This document shows positions 36,416 to 44,743 of a DNA stretch of 64,000 nucleotides, piece by piece. The notes beneath the pieces are model-generated. The model worked only from the letters and a program-made list of their open reading frames with translations, was not told the DNA's origin and made no database searches. This stretch comes from Rhodococcus sp. KBS0724 (GTDB taxonomy: Bacteria > Actinomycetota > Actinomycetes > Mycobacteriales > Mycobacteriaceae): positions 4,230,501-4,294,500 of the forward strand of contig NZ_VCBX02000001.1 of the NCBI RefSeq assembly GCF_005938745.2, given 5' to 3'. Both the position numbers and the translations under genes were made by a program. The first letter of the stretch is position 1. Each line of letters starts with the position of its first letter.

Positions 36416-36829
36416 ATGTCCTCGAAAAGTACGACGTCCTCGAAAAGTACGACATCCAGCCAGGCCGCGGCAATTCGACTCTCTGTTTTGTTGCTCGGCG
36501 CCGGAACCATGCACTTCGTAGCCCCGTCATTCTTCGACAGCACCGTCCCACGCCAACTCCCCGGCGAAGCTCGCACGTACACCCAGGTATCGGGTGTCGC
36601 AGAACTGGCAATCGGGGCTGCCCTGGCGATTCCGAAGACGCGCCGGTTGGGTGCCGGTCTGGCAGCGGCGCTGTTTGTTGCAGTGTTCCCCGCCAACATC
36701 CAGATGGCGGTGGACTGGTGCCGCAGCAACAAGACGTCCACAGCCCAGAAGGTGGGGTCGATCGCGCGCCTTCCGGTGCAAATCCCCTTGGTGACCGAAG
36801 CTCTCAAGGCGCGACGGAACGCGGGCTAG
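36416..36829 (+). CDS. DoxX-like small membrane protein
   Basis: 137 aa, about four TM helices (LSVLLLGAGTMHFVAP, SGVAELAIGAALAIP, LGAGLAAALFVAVFPANIQMAVDW). DoxX-type topology; function unknown. The N-terminus contains an in-frame duplication SSKSTT-SSKSTT (18-bp unit, 36418-36453). ATG 36416 follows AGGG. Its 3' end overlaps the convergent adnB stop by 4 bp. Confidence 0.82.
   Translation: MSSKSTTSSKSTTSSQAAAIRLSVLLLGAGTMHFVAPSFFDSTVPRQLPGEARTYTQVSGVAELAIGAALAIPKTRRLGAGLAAALFVAVFPANIQMAVDWCRSNKTSTAQKVGSIARLPVQIPLVTEALKARRNAG
36418..36453 (+). repeat. 18-bp coding tandem duplication at the DoxX-like N-terminus
   Basis: GTCCTCGAAAAGTACGAC twice in succession (36418-36435, 36436-36453), beginning within the start codon. 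Confidence 0.85.
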
Positions 36830-39800
36830 CTCTCCTCGCGGGCTCCTGCCGTGCGGATGAGGTGCGCCAGCGCTTCACCGTCCGGCAGGTTCTCGGGCGA
36901 GATGGTGCGCCCGGTCCGCACGTAATGGAATGCCGCGCGAACCTTGTGCAGTGGAAACTCGTCCTTCCGTCCCGACGCGCGGGCCCGCGCGGACATCAAT
37001 TCACCCCACGCCACACGGTAGGCGGCCAACTGCATCACGACGGCGTCTTCGTTGGCCGCGGACGGTTCGGCTCCGGTCTTCCAGTCGATGACCGTCCACC
37101 CCCCGTCCGAGTCCGCGAACACCGCGTCGATTCGGCCGCGCAAAACCGTTCCGGCAATGGAGGTTTCGAACGGAACCTCCACTTCGACGGGGCTGCGGTT
37201 GGCCCACGGAGAACGCAGGAAGGCATCCTGCAGTTTGACCAGATCAGTCTCCGGGCCCGCTCCGGTATCGGCGGCGCCGGGCAGTTCGTCCAGATCCAAC
37301 AACCGCGTTGCGCCGAAACGTCGCTCGATCCATGCATGGAACGCGGTGCCGCGCCGGGCCAGCGGGTTGGGCGGATATGGTAGCGGCCGACGCAAACGCG
37401 CCGCGAGTTCATCGGGATCGGCTTTGAGGTCGACCAACTGTGTGACCGAAAGCTGCGCCGGGAGAATCACTTCGGCACGTGCGTTGGCGCGGGCCTCTCG
37501 CTCGGCCAGGAGCACAGTGACATCCGATGCCCAGTTCTCCGGGTCGTCTTCCGGTTTCAGCTCGTCGGGCTCAGCCTCGGAAGGCTCAGTCGCAGTCGGT
37601 TTAGCCAACTCTGCCAGTACCGCGGCCGCGCCGGCCTCCACCGCTCCGCGCCGTGAACCGAGCGGATCCGGTGGCCACTGAGCAGTTCTCGGTGTGGATG
37701 CCAAGGGGTTCTCGGTATCGGGCTCGGGGTCCGGCGCCCAGGTCTCGACAACTCCGATGCCCGGAGTCTCGGTAACCGTCTGGTGCAATTCGGCCAGGAA
37801 CTCCGACGGCCCCTTGGGCTCGGCTCCCGACTCGGCCCAGTGGTGCGCCGAAATGAACAGTGCCCGTTCGGTTCGTGTGAGGGCAACGTAGAACAGTCGC
37901 CTGTCCTCGTCGAGTCGACGATCTCCGAGAGCCTGCTTGTGTGCGTCGATCGCGTTCTGCAGATCCTTGCGGTTGTAGACATTCTCGAGATCGAGCACGG
38001 GGACACCGTCCGCCGAGTCTGCGTCGACGGCACGGTCACCGCGCAACGACGGCGGCAATTCTGCGAGCGCTCCCAGCCACGAACCGGATGCCGTCGACGA
38101 TGGAAACACCCCGTCACTGACGTGCGGGACGGCAACCACTTCCCATTCCAGGCCCTTCGCGGAGTGCACCGTCAGAATCTGCACCCGATCCGGTGCGACT
38201 TCCACTTCGCCGGGCGTCAGCCCCTTTTCGATCTGTTCGGCGGCAGCAAAGAAAGCAAGCATTCCCGTGAGATTCGAGGTGGGCCGCGTGGCGTAGTTGG
38301 CAACAACATCGGCAAAGGCGTCGAGGTGCTCGCGACCGGCTGTTCCCAGCACACCGAGCCGGGTGCGCGCGCCTGCCTCGATTCCGATGCCGAGCACCCG
38401 CTCGACTTCTGCCACCAATTCTGTGAGCGGTTGTCCGATGCGCTCGCGCAACGACGCCAGTTCACCGGCCACGGCGCCAATGCGCGCATAGCCGAGTGCC
38501 GAATAGTTCTCTGCCGGACCAGGGTCCGATATCGCGTCGACAAGTCCTGCCTGCTCGGCCTGCTCACCGGGCAGCGAATCCTGCACGGCTTCGGCGAGCG
38601 CTGCCGAATCGGTAACGGCTCCGGCCGTGCCGTAGCCGGCGGAAATCGCGAGCTCCCGGGATCGCTTCGACAGCGCCGCCACGTCCTTGGCGCCGATCTG
38701 CCAGCGCGCCCCGGTCAGCAGGCGCACCGCGGCACTGCCCGCCAACGGATCGGCTACTACCCGCAGCATCGCAATGACGTCGGCAACTTCGGGTGTGTGC
38801 AGGAGTCCGCCGAGGCCAACCACCTCGACCGGCAAGCCGGCTGCCCGCAGTGCTTCGGCCAGCGGCGCGGCGTCGGCATTGCGGCGGATCAGGACTGCTG
38901 CGGTGGGCGGTGGCCGGTTGTCCGCGCGGGCCGCGTCGTACTGCTCGGCAATTTTCTGCGCCACCCACAGCCGTTCCTGCTCGACGTCAGGCAACAACGC
39001 GAGCCGGACGTCGCCGGCAACTGCCCCCGGCCGGGCCTTCAATGTGCTGACGGCAACCCCGCGTCGACGAAGCGGCGCCGACGAGAGATTGGCAAGTTCG
39101 AGTGCCTCCGGGGGATTGCGCCAGCTGGTCAGCAATTCGAGGGTCGGGGCCGGGTTTCCGTTCGCGAGTGGGAAATCCGACGCAAAACGCGGGAGGTTGG
39201 CTGCCGATGCGCCGCGCCACCCGTAGATGGATTGCATCGGATCGCCGACTGCCGTCAAGGCCAGACGAGCATCGGTGCCGCCGCCGAACAGCGAAGACAG
39301 CAACACACGCTGAGCGTGACCGGTGTCCTGATACTCGTCGAGAAGGACCACCCGGAAGCGGCTCCGTTCCGCTTCTCCTACTTCGGGGTGCCCCGACGCA
39401 ACGCGGGCGGAGAGCGACATCTGACTACCGAAGTCGAGGGCTCCTTCCCACCGCAGTGTCTCGGACAGCCTCGCTACCAGCGGCAGGAGTTCGACGCGCT
39501 TGTGCTGGACGTCGAGATATCCGAGCAGTTCCTTGCTCGGCCCGCCGCGCTGCTTCGGGCCGGCAGGCAATGTGTGGATCAACGCGTCGAGTTCCGCGTG
39601 AGCGCCGCGCAATTGATCCGGGTCGACGAGATGCTCGGAAAGCTGACCGGCAAGTGCCAGAACGGTTTCGGTGATCGACCCGGGATTCTTGTCGGTATCG
39701 AGATCACCATCCCAGCCGCTGACAACCCGGTGCGCCACCTGCCACAGTTCCGTCTCCGAGAGAAGTGTCGCCGACGGTTCGATAGGCAGAAGCAGACCGT

Positions 39801-40203
39801 GTTCGGACAGCAACCGGCCCGCGTACGCGTGATAGGTGCTGACCTCGGGTTCACCGGCCAGGATCCGTCCGCGCACTCCACCGGTGGGGTCGAGGGCGCG
39901 CAGAACATCGGAACCGGCCAGCCGCGCGAGGCGCTTGCGGATACGAGTGGTGAGCTGTTGCGCGGCTTTTCGGGTGAACGTCAGGCCCAACACAGCCTCG
40001 GGGTCGACAAATCCGTTGGCCACCAGCCAGACGACGCGAGCTGCCATCGTTTCGGTCTTGCCGGCCCCGGCGCCTGCAACCACCAGCGTCGGGCCCAGTG
40101 GTGCGGCAATGACCGCTGCCTGTTCCGGCGTCGGCGGATGCTGACCGAGAGCTACCGCTAGATCGACCGGGCTGATCTTGGGTCGCCTCGCTTTGGATGG
40201 CAT
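36826..40203 (-). CDS. adnB: Helicase-nuclease AdnB subunit
   Basis: 1125 aa. UvrD-like motor with Walker A VVAGAGAGKTETM, DEYQDTGHAQRV, MQSIYGWRGA and VHSAKGLEWEVV, then a C-terminal RecB-family nuclease domain with GRIDAVF (Asp), TVIDWKTG (D-x-K) and QLAAYRVAW. AdnAB resects DNA double-strand ends in actinobacteria. Its ATG follows the adnA stop directly (TAG then ATG), so translation is coupled. Confidence 0.92.
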   Translation of the reverse strand: MPSKARRPKISPVDLAVALGQHPPTPEQAAVIAAPLGPTLVVAGAGAGKTETMAARVVWLVANGFVDPEAVLGLTFTRKAAQQLTTRIRKRLARLAGSDVLRALDPTGGVRGRILAGEPEVSTYHAYAGRLLSEHGLLLPIEPSATLLSETELWQVAHRVVSGWDGDLDTDKNPGSITETVLALAGQLSEHLVDPDQLRGAHAELDALIHTLPAGPKQRGGPSKELLGYLDVQHKRVELLPLVARLSETLRWEGALDFGSQMSLSARVASGHPEVGEAERSRFRVVLLDEYQDTGHAQRVLLSSLFGGGTDARLALTAVGDPMQSIYGWRGASAANLPRFASDFPLANGNPAPTLELLTSWRNPPEALELANLSSAPLRRRGVAVSTLKARPGAVAGDVRLALLPDVEQERLWVAQKIAEQYDAARADNRPPPTAAVLIRRNADAAPLAEALRAAGLPVEVVGLGGLLHTPEVADVIAMLRVVADPLAGSAAVRLLTGARWQIGAKDVAALSKRSRELAISAGYGTAGAVTDSAALAEAVQDSLPGEQAEQAGLVDAISDPGPAENYSALGYARIGAVAGELASLRERIGQPLTELVAEVERVLGIGIEAGARTRLGVLGTAGREHLDAFADVVANYATRPTSNLTGMLAFFAAAEQIEKGLTPGEVEVAPDRVQILTVHSAKGLEWEVVAVPHVSDGVFPSSTASGSWLGALAELPPSLRGDRAVDADSADGVPVLDLENVYNRKDLQNAIDAHKQALGDRRLDEDRRLFYVALTRTERALFISAHHWAESGAEPKGPSEFLAELHQTVTETPGIGVVETWAPDPEPDTENPLASTPRTAQWPPDPLGSRRGAVEAGAAAVLAELAKPTATEPSEAEPDELKPEDDPENWASDVTVLLAEREARANARAEVILPAQLSVTQLVDLKADPDELAARLRRPLPYPPNPLARRGTAFHAWIERRFGATRLLDLDELPGAADTGAGPETDLVKLQDAFLRSPWANRSPVEVEVPFETSIAGTVLRGRIDAVFADSDGGWTVIDWKTGAEPSAANEDAVVMQLAAYRVAWGELMSARARASGRKDEFPLHKVRAAFHYVRTGRTISPENLPDGEALAHLIRTAGAREES

Positions 40204-43200
40204 CTAGGAACTCACCTGCCGTCCTTCGTCATGGGCGGGACAACTGGACCGCACCGGGCAGTGGCGGCATCCGTCGTTGACCCTGGCCAGATACTGCGGG
40301 CCCTGCGTCGCCGCAGCGGCGTTGTGGATGACATCACGCCACATCTCGACGGCCTCGGCGGTCAACGGCGGCTGAACACGCTGCGTTGCACCGTCTTTCT
40401 TGTTGGACTTCGCCACGAATACCAACCGGGCCCCACCCGGTTGCGTAGCCGGCTCACCCGCTATCGCCCCTTCCGCTGCTGCCACCTGATAGGCCGCCAA
40501 CTGCGCGTGGGACTGCGCCGCGTCGTTGCTGACGGGGTTTCGCGCAGTCTTGACATCGATGACAACGGGGCGCCCCTCGGTGTCGCGCTCGAGTCGGTCG
40601 ATACGTCCCCGGAGTTTGACGGCCGGTTCCCCTTCTTCGCGCGGCTCGAGGATTCCCTCGACCGCGACCTCCACCCCCACTTCGGTGAGTTCGCCGCGGG
40701 TGGAGCTCATCCAGGCGGTGAACGTAGCCAACATTTCCCGAGTGCGATTGAGTTCGCGGCGCGAGTACCACTGCGAACCCAAATCGATGGATTCCCAGGC
40801 ATTCTCGAGCGCTTTCTCGACCTGATCCGGGGGAATACGCCCCGCGAGCGCCTGCACGAGAGTGTGGACAAGTGTGCCCGCGATGGCATGCGTGTTGTCT
40901 CCGTCGGAACCGCCATGACGCTCGAACACCCAACGTAGCGGACATGTTTCGAGCAACTCGATGGTGGACGGCGAGAGTGCCACCGGACCGTCCTCCGGCT
41001 GCCATAACGGTTCCAGGGTGCTGGGTGAGCTGGTGCCGTACCACTGATCGGGGTGCGCGCCGCGCACTCCCGCGGCGGCGAGACGCGCCAACTGGCGAGC
41101 CGCCCGCGCATGCTTCTCGGGATCGCCCGCGGCGAGATCCGGATCGCACACCACACTGCGCAGTTGGGCAACCAACGCCGGTAAGGACAGCACTCGGGTG
41201 TCGCCGGGTTCGGGGGCAAGCACGGCCGGTTCACCCGTGCCGTCGTCATCGAACTGATCACCGCGCAGCAGCTCGTCGACAAACCGTGACGGCACCAGAT
41301 CGGTGTCACCCGAGGCGGATTCGACGGCTGTCACCAATAATCGACGGCGCGCCCGACTGCACGCCACCAGGAAGAGCCGACGCTCCTCGGCCAGCAGCGG
41401 AGCCGTCCGCGACAACCGCTCCTCGGCGGAATCGCTGCCGTCCGAGACACCGTTGATCAGGTCGATGAGCGCCTCGGTCCGAAGAAGCGAACCGCGTGCC
41501 CGCAAGCTGGGCCACAGTCCTTCCTGAACACCGGCCACCGCGACAACTGCCCATTCGCGTCCGGCCGCTGCGTGCGCACTGACGACGGTCACAGCATCGG
41601 GCGCGATCACCGACCGCGAGCGTGAATCGGTGGGGATTTCCTGACTGGTGAGGTAGTCGACAAAACCCGCGAGCTGCGAACGTGGCAGCCGATCCACGTA
41701 GGTGGCTGCGGCATCGAAGAGCGCAACCACTGCGTCGAGGTCGCGATCGGCCTGCGAGCCGATCGGGCCGCCGCGCGCCGACGCGGCCGCCCAGCGGCGT
41801 TCGAGCCCGGTGGCCTGCCACGCTGCCCAGAGAACTTCCTCGACGCCGAGCCCCCGATCGAGCGGCACGCGGGCTTTACGCAACACGGACAGCACACGAT
41901 TCAACGCGGCGGATTCGACGTCGGTGAGCTTGGCGGTCAACCGCTTGGATTCTGCGCGGTCCTCGTCGATCAGAATGAGCCGCAACAGTTCTGCGGAATC
42001 GCGATCCTTCCCCGAAGCAAGTTCGATGCGGCGCAGACCACGACGCAACCGCCGCAGCGTGACGGGTTCGGCGCCGCCTACAGGGCCGGACATGAGCGCC
42101 AAGGCGTCGTCGCCCGTGAACCCGTCTCGCCCGAGAGCCCGCAGCAGCAGAAGTAGCCCGGACACCCCGTGCTGGCGGGCAAGTGGCAGTTCGGTGGCTG
42201 CGGTGGTGACGGGGACGCCTGCCGCCAGCAAGGCGCGCCGCAGCGGAGCCAAGGTACGCGGAACCGAACGCACGATGACCGCCATGTCCGACCACGCAAT
42301 ACCGTCGAGGAGGTGCGCACGCCGCAACGTGTCCGCGACGACGGCCGCTTCCTTGGCCGTGGTGCCCAAGACGCGAACCGACGCGTGACCGGGATTGTCG
42401 TCCGACAGGTCGGCGGGTACCGCAATGCGGTGAGCAAGGTTGCCGGGCAATCGTGCGGCGATCTTCGCGGCAATTGCCGCGACGTCGGCGTTGTTGCGGT
42501 GCGTAGTCGGCAGGATGACTGCCCGCTCGTCGCCCTTGTCCGCCAGGTCGAGGAGGAAACGGGAATCGGCCCCGCGGAATCCGAACACGGACTGATCCGG
42601 GTCGCCGGCGACGACCGTCGTCGCCGTTCCGGTTCCGATCAGCCGAACCAACTGCGCGGCTTGCGGATCCAGATGTTGAGCATCGTCGACCAGGAGGTGA
42701 CGGATGCGGGCGCGTTCGGATCGCAACAACTCGGGATCCGTGGCAAACGCAGTGAGCGCGGCACCGATCAACTCTGCGGCATCAAGGGCCGGCGCGGTTG
42801 CCTCCGGGGCCTCGACGCCGACGGATGCACGCAACAGAACACCCTGCTCGTAGACCTCGGCGAATCGGCCGGCAGCCACCCATTCCGGACGGCCTTTACG
42901 CTTGCCGAGCTTGATCAGATCTTCCGGTCCGAGGCCGCGTTCGTTGGCACGCAACATCAGATCGCGCAGTTCGACCGCAAACCCGTTCATGCCCAGCGCC
43001 GGCCTCAGTCGCTCCGGCCAGTACTGCGCGCCGTCCTCGATGTCGCCGCGCAACATCTCACGCAACACCGCGTCCTGTTCGGCGCCGGTGATCAACCGCG
43101 GCGGAGCATTACCGTGCGCTGCTGCCTGCAACCGCAGCACGGCAAACGCGTAGGAGTGCACGGTACGGACCAGCGGTTCACGAGTTGCCTGCGGGCCACG

Positions 43201-43548
43201 CTCGCGTTCGAACCCGAAGAGCCCTGCGGTGATCTGTTCACGCACCGCTGTTGCCGCCCGACGCGACTGCGTGAGGACCAGAACGGATTCCGGATCTTCG
43301 CCGCCGGAAATCTTGGCCACCGCAAGATCGACCAGCAGTGACGTCTTGCCCGTTCCCGGACCGCCCAGCACTTGCCAGGGATTCCACTGGGCACCGCCGA
43401 AGGCCAGCATGAACGGGTCGTCGTCTGGCTCGGCGAACAACTGCGCAGCGGCATCGTCCCACTTCCGCGGAACGAGTGAGGGCGCGGCCCGATGCACCAA
43501 CCGCGCCCGCGGGATGGTGTTCTTGGTGCGCACTAACGTCTCACTCAC
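40204..43548 (-). CDS. adnA: Helicase-nuclease AdnA subunit
   Basis: 1114 aa. Walker A LGGPGTGKTSLL, degenerate motif II DDAQHLDPQ (DDAQ rather than DExx), SVFGFRGAD, VSAHAAAGREWAVVAV, then a C-terminal nuclease with GRIDRLE, VIDVKTAR and QLAAYQ and an Fe-S cysteine set (CRHCPVRSSCPAH). GTG start at 43548. Partner of AdnB; same order as Rv3202c-Rv3201c. Divergent from the alpha/beta hydrolase gene. Confidence 0.92.
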   Translation of the reverse strand: MSETLVRTKNTIPRARLVHRAAPSLVPRKWDDAAAQLFAEPDDDPFMLAFGGAQWNPWQVLGGPGTGKTSLLVDLAVAKISGGEDPESVLVLTQSRRAATAVREQITAGLFGFERERGPQATREPLVRTVHSYAFAVLRLQAAAHGNAPPRLITGAEQDAVLREMLRGDIEDGAQYWPERLRPALGMNGFAVELRDLMLRANERGLGPEDLIKLGKRKGRPEWVAAGRFAEVYEQGVLLRASVGVEAPEATAPALDAAELIGAALTAFATDPELLRSERARIRHLLVDDAQHLDPQAAQLVRLIGTGTATTVVAGDPDQSVFGFRGADSRFLLDLADKGDERAVILPTTHRNNADVAAIAAKIAARLPGNLAHRIAVPADLSDDNPGHASVRVLGTTAKEAAVVADTLRRAHLLDGIAWSDMAVIVRSVPRTLAPLRRALLAAGVPVTTAATELPLARQHGVSGLLLLLRALGRDGFTGDDALALMSGPVGGAEPVTLRRLRRGLRRIELASGKDRDSAELLRLILIDEDRAESKRLTAKLTDVESAALNRVLSVLRKARVPLDRGLGVEEVLWAAWQATGLERRWAAASARGGPIGSQADRDLDAVVALFDAAATYVDRLPRSQLAGFVDYLTSQEIPTDSRSRSVIAPDAVTVVSAHAAAGREWAVVAVAGVQEGLWPSLRARGSLLRTEALIDLINGVSDGSDSAEERLSRTAPLLAEERRLFLVACSRARRRLLVTAVESASGDTDLVPSRFVDELLRGDQFDDDGTGEPAVLAPEPGDTRVLSLPALVAQLRSVVCDPDLAAGDPEKHARAARQLARLAAAGVRGAHPDQWYGTSSPSTLEPLWQPEDGPVALSPSTIELLETCPLRWVFERHGGSDGDNTHAIAGTLVHTLVQALAGRIPPDQVEKALENAWESIDLGSQWYSRRELNRTREMLATFTAWMSSTRGELTEVGVEVAVEGILEPREEGEPAVKLRGRIDRLERDTEGRPVVIDVKTARNPVSNDAAQSHAQLAAYQVAAAEGAIAGEPATQPGGARLVFVAKSNKKDGATQRVQPPLTAEAVEMWRDVIHNAAAATQGPQYLARVNDGCRHCPVRSSCPAHDEGRQVSS

Positions 43549-43611
43549 CCAGGCATTCCATCAGAGGGCACCGACACGGCACACATTGCCCACGTCGGGC
43601 AAGATTGGCCT

Positions 43612-44388
43612 GTGCCTGCACTCCACACCTATCTGTACGGCCCGGCCGATGCGCCGGAGATACTCTCGCTGCACGGTCTGACCGGCCACGGCCGACGGTG
43701 GCAGTCGATGGCCGAGAATCAGCTTCCCGACGCTCGCTGGATCGCTCCCGATCTGCGTGGGCACGGCCGCTCGACCTGGGCTCCGCCGTGGAACATCGAG
43801 GCACATGTCGCCAGCCTGATCGATACCCTGGACGAGCATGCACGCGGCCCGGTCCTGATAGTTGCCCACTCGTTCGGCGGCGCTGTGGCACTCCATCTTG
43901 CGGCGACGGCGCCGGAGCGCGTCCGCGGCTTGGTGTTGCTCGATCCTGCCATCGGACTCGATCCGGAATTCATGGGCAGAGTGGCCGAACTCACGATCGG
44001 TTCCCCCGATTACACGGATGCCGCCGAGGCACGTTCGGAAAAAGTTCACGGTTCCTGGGGCGAGGTGCCCACCGCAGTCCTCGACGAAGAATTCGAGGAA
44101 CATCTCATCCACCTCGACAACGGACGCGTCAACTGGCGACTCTCCACTCCCGCCGTCGTCACCGCGTGGGGAGAACTCGCGCGGCCACTGGTGCTCCCGC
44201 CGAGTTCCATGCCAACGGTGATCGTCCAAGCCATGAAAGTGCAACCGCCTTACGTCACCGACGAGTTCCGGGCGGCAATGACCGAACACCTCGGCCCGCA
44301 CCTGACCAGCGTGGAGTTCGACTGCGACCACATGGTGCCGCACGTGCGCGCCGACGAGGTTGCGGCCCTGATCCGCACATTGCTCTGA
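43612..44388 (+). CDS. Alpha/beta hydrolase (LipV-like)
   Basis: 258 aa. Oxyanion region LHGLTGHGRRW, nucleophile elbow AHSFGGAVAL (Ser about residue 86), acid residue expected in the 200-210 region, His in DCDHMVPH. Equivalent to Rv3203 (LipV), reported as a lipase/esterase; the true substrate is unknown. GTG start. A 13-bp direct repeat surrounds its stop codon. Confidence 0.88.
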   Translation: MPALHTYLYGPADAPEILSLHGLTGHGRRWQSMAENQLPDARWIAPDLRGHGRSTWAPPWNIEAHVASLIDTLDEHARGPVLIVAHSFGGAVALHLAATAPERVRGLVLLDPAIGLDPEFMGRVAELTIGSPDYTDAAEARSEKVHGSWGEVPTAVLDEEFEEHLIHLDNGRVNWRLSTPAVVTAWGELARPLVLPPSSMPTVIVQAMKVQPPYVTDEFRAAMTEHLGPHLTSVEFDCDHMVPHVRADEVAALIRTLL

Positions 44389-44411
44389 CCCTCACTGCTT
44401 GCTCTGACCCT
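44380..44411 (+). repeat. 13-bp direct repeat (period 19) over the hydrolase stop
   Basis: TTGCTCTGACCCT at 44380-44392 and 44399-44411. Copy 1 contains the TGA stop (44386-44388); copy 2 sits in the gap before the next gene. Confidence 0.85.
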
Positions 44412-44429
44412 TGCACCGAGAGGCACACC

Positions 44430-44729
44430 ATGGCAGCCACCACGGACGAACAGATCGAAGAGGTCCGCCGACTCGTCGCATCCATTCCCTCCGGATTTGT
44501 CGCCACCTACGGCGACATCGCCGACGCCGTAGGGCTTTCCAGCCCACGAACGGTCGGGTGGATCATGCGTACCGACTCCTCCGATCTCCCCTGGCATCGG
44601 GTTCTGGGTGCATCCGGCAAACCCGCAGCGCACCTGGCCCATCGCCAGATTGCGAAGTTGGAATTGGAAGGCGTGCCGATCAAGGACGGCCGGATCGACA
44701 TGTCGCGCGCACGGCACACCTTCCCGTAG
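44430..44729 (+). CDS. Alkyltransferase-like protein (ATL)
   Basis: 99 aa MGMT-fold protein. The active-site PCHRV of O6-alkylguanine transferases is replaced by PWHRVLG (Trp55), which defines the ATL group: they bind O6-alkylguanine without repairing it and recruit nucleotide excision repair. Rv3204-like position. ATG 44430 chosen; the frame extends far upstream as a shadow of the hydrolase. Confidence 0.9.
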   Translation: MAATTDEQIEEVRRLVASIPSGFVATYGDIADAVGLSSPRTVGWIMRTDSSDLPWHRVLGASGKPAAHLAHRQIAKLELEGVPIKDGRIDMSRARHTFP

Positions 44730-44743
44730 GGCAGCATGGACTC

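Noticed and set aside
37783..40161. 792-codon plus-strand open frame inside adnB
   Set aside because: Antisense to a well-supported 1125-aa helicase-nuclease; Arg/Gly/His-rich composition and no domain, typical of the mirrored frame of a high-GC gene.
43586..43602. TTGCCC-N5-GGGCAA palindrome between adnA and the hydrolase; possible SOS box
   Set aside because: Only 6-bp arms and does not match the actinobacterial LexA consensus; too common by chance.
44411..44743. Upstream extension of the mobA-moeA frame
   Set aside because: Overlaps the alkyltransferase-like gene in another frame; the MobA domain starts right at ATG 44744.
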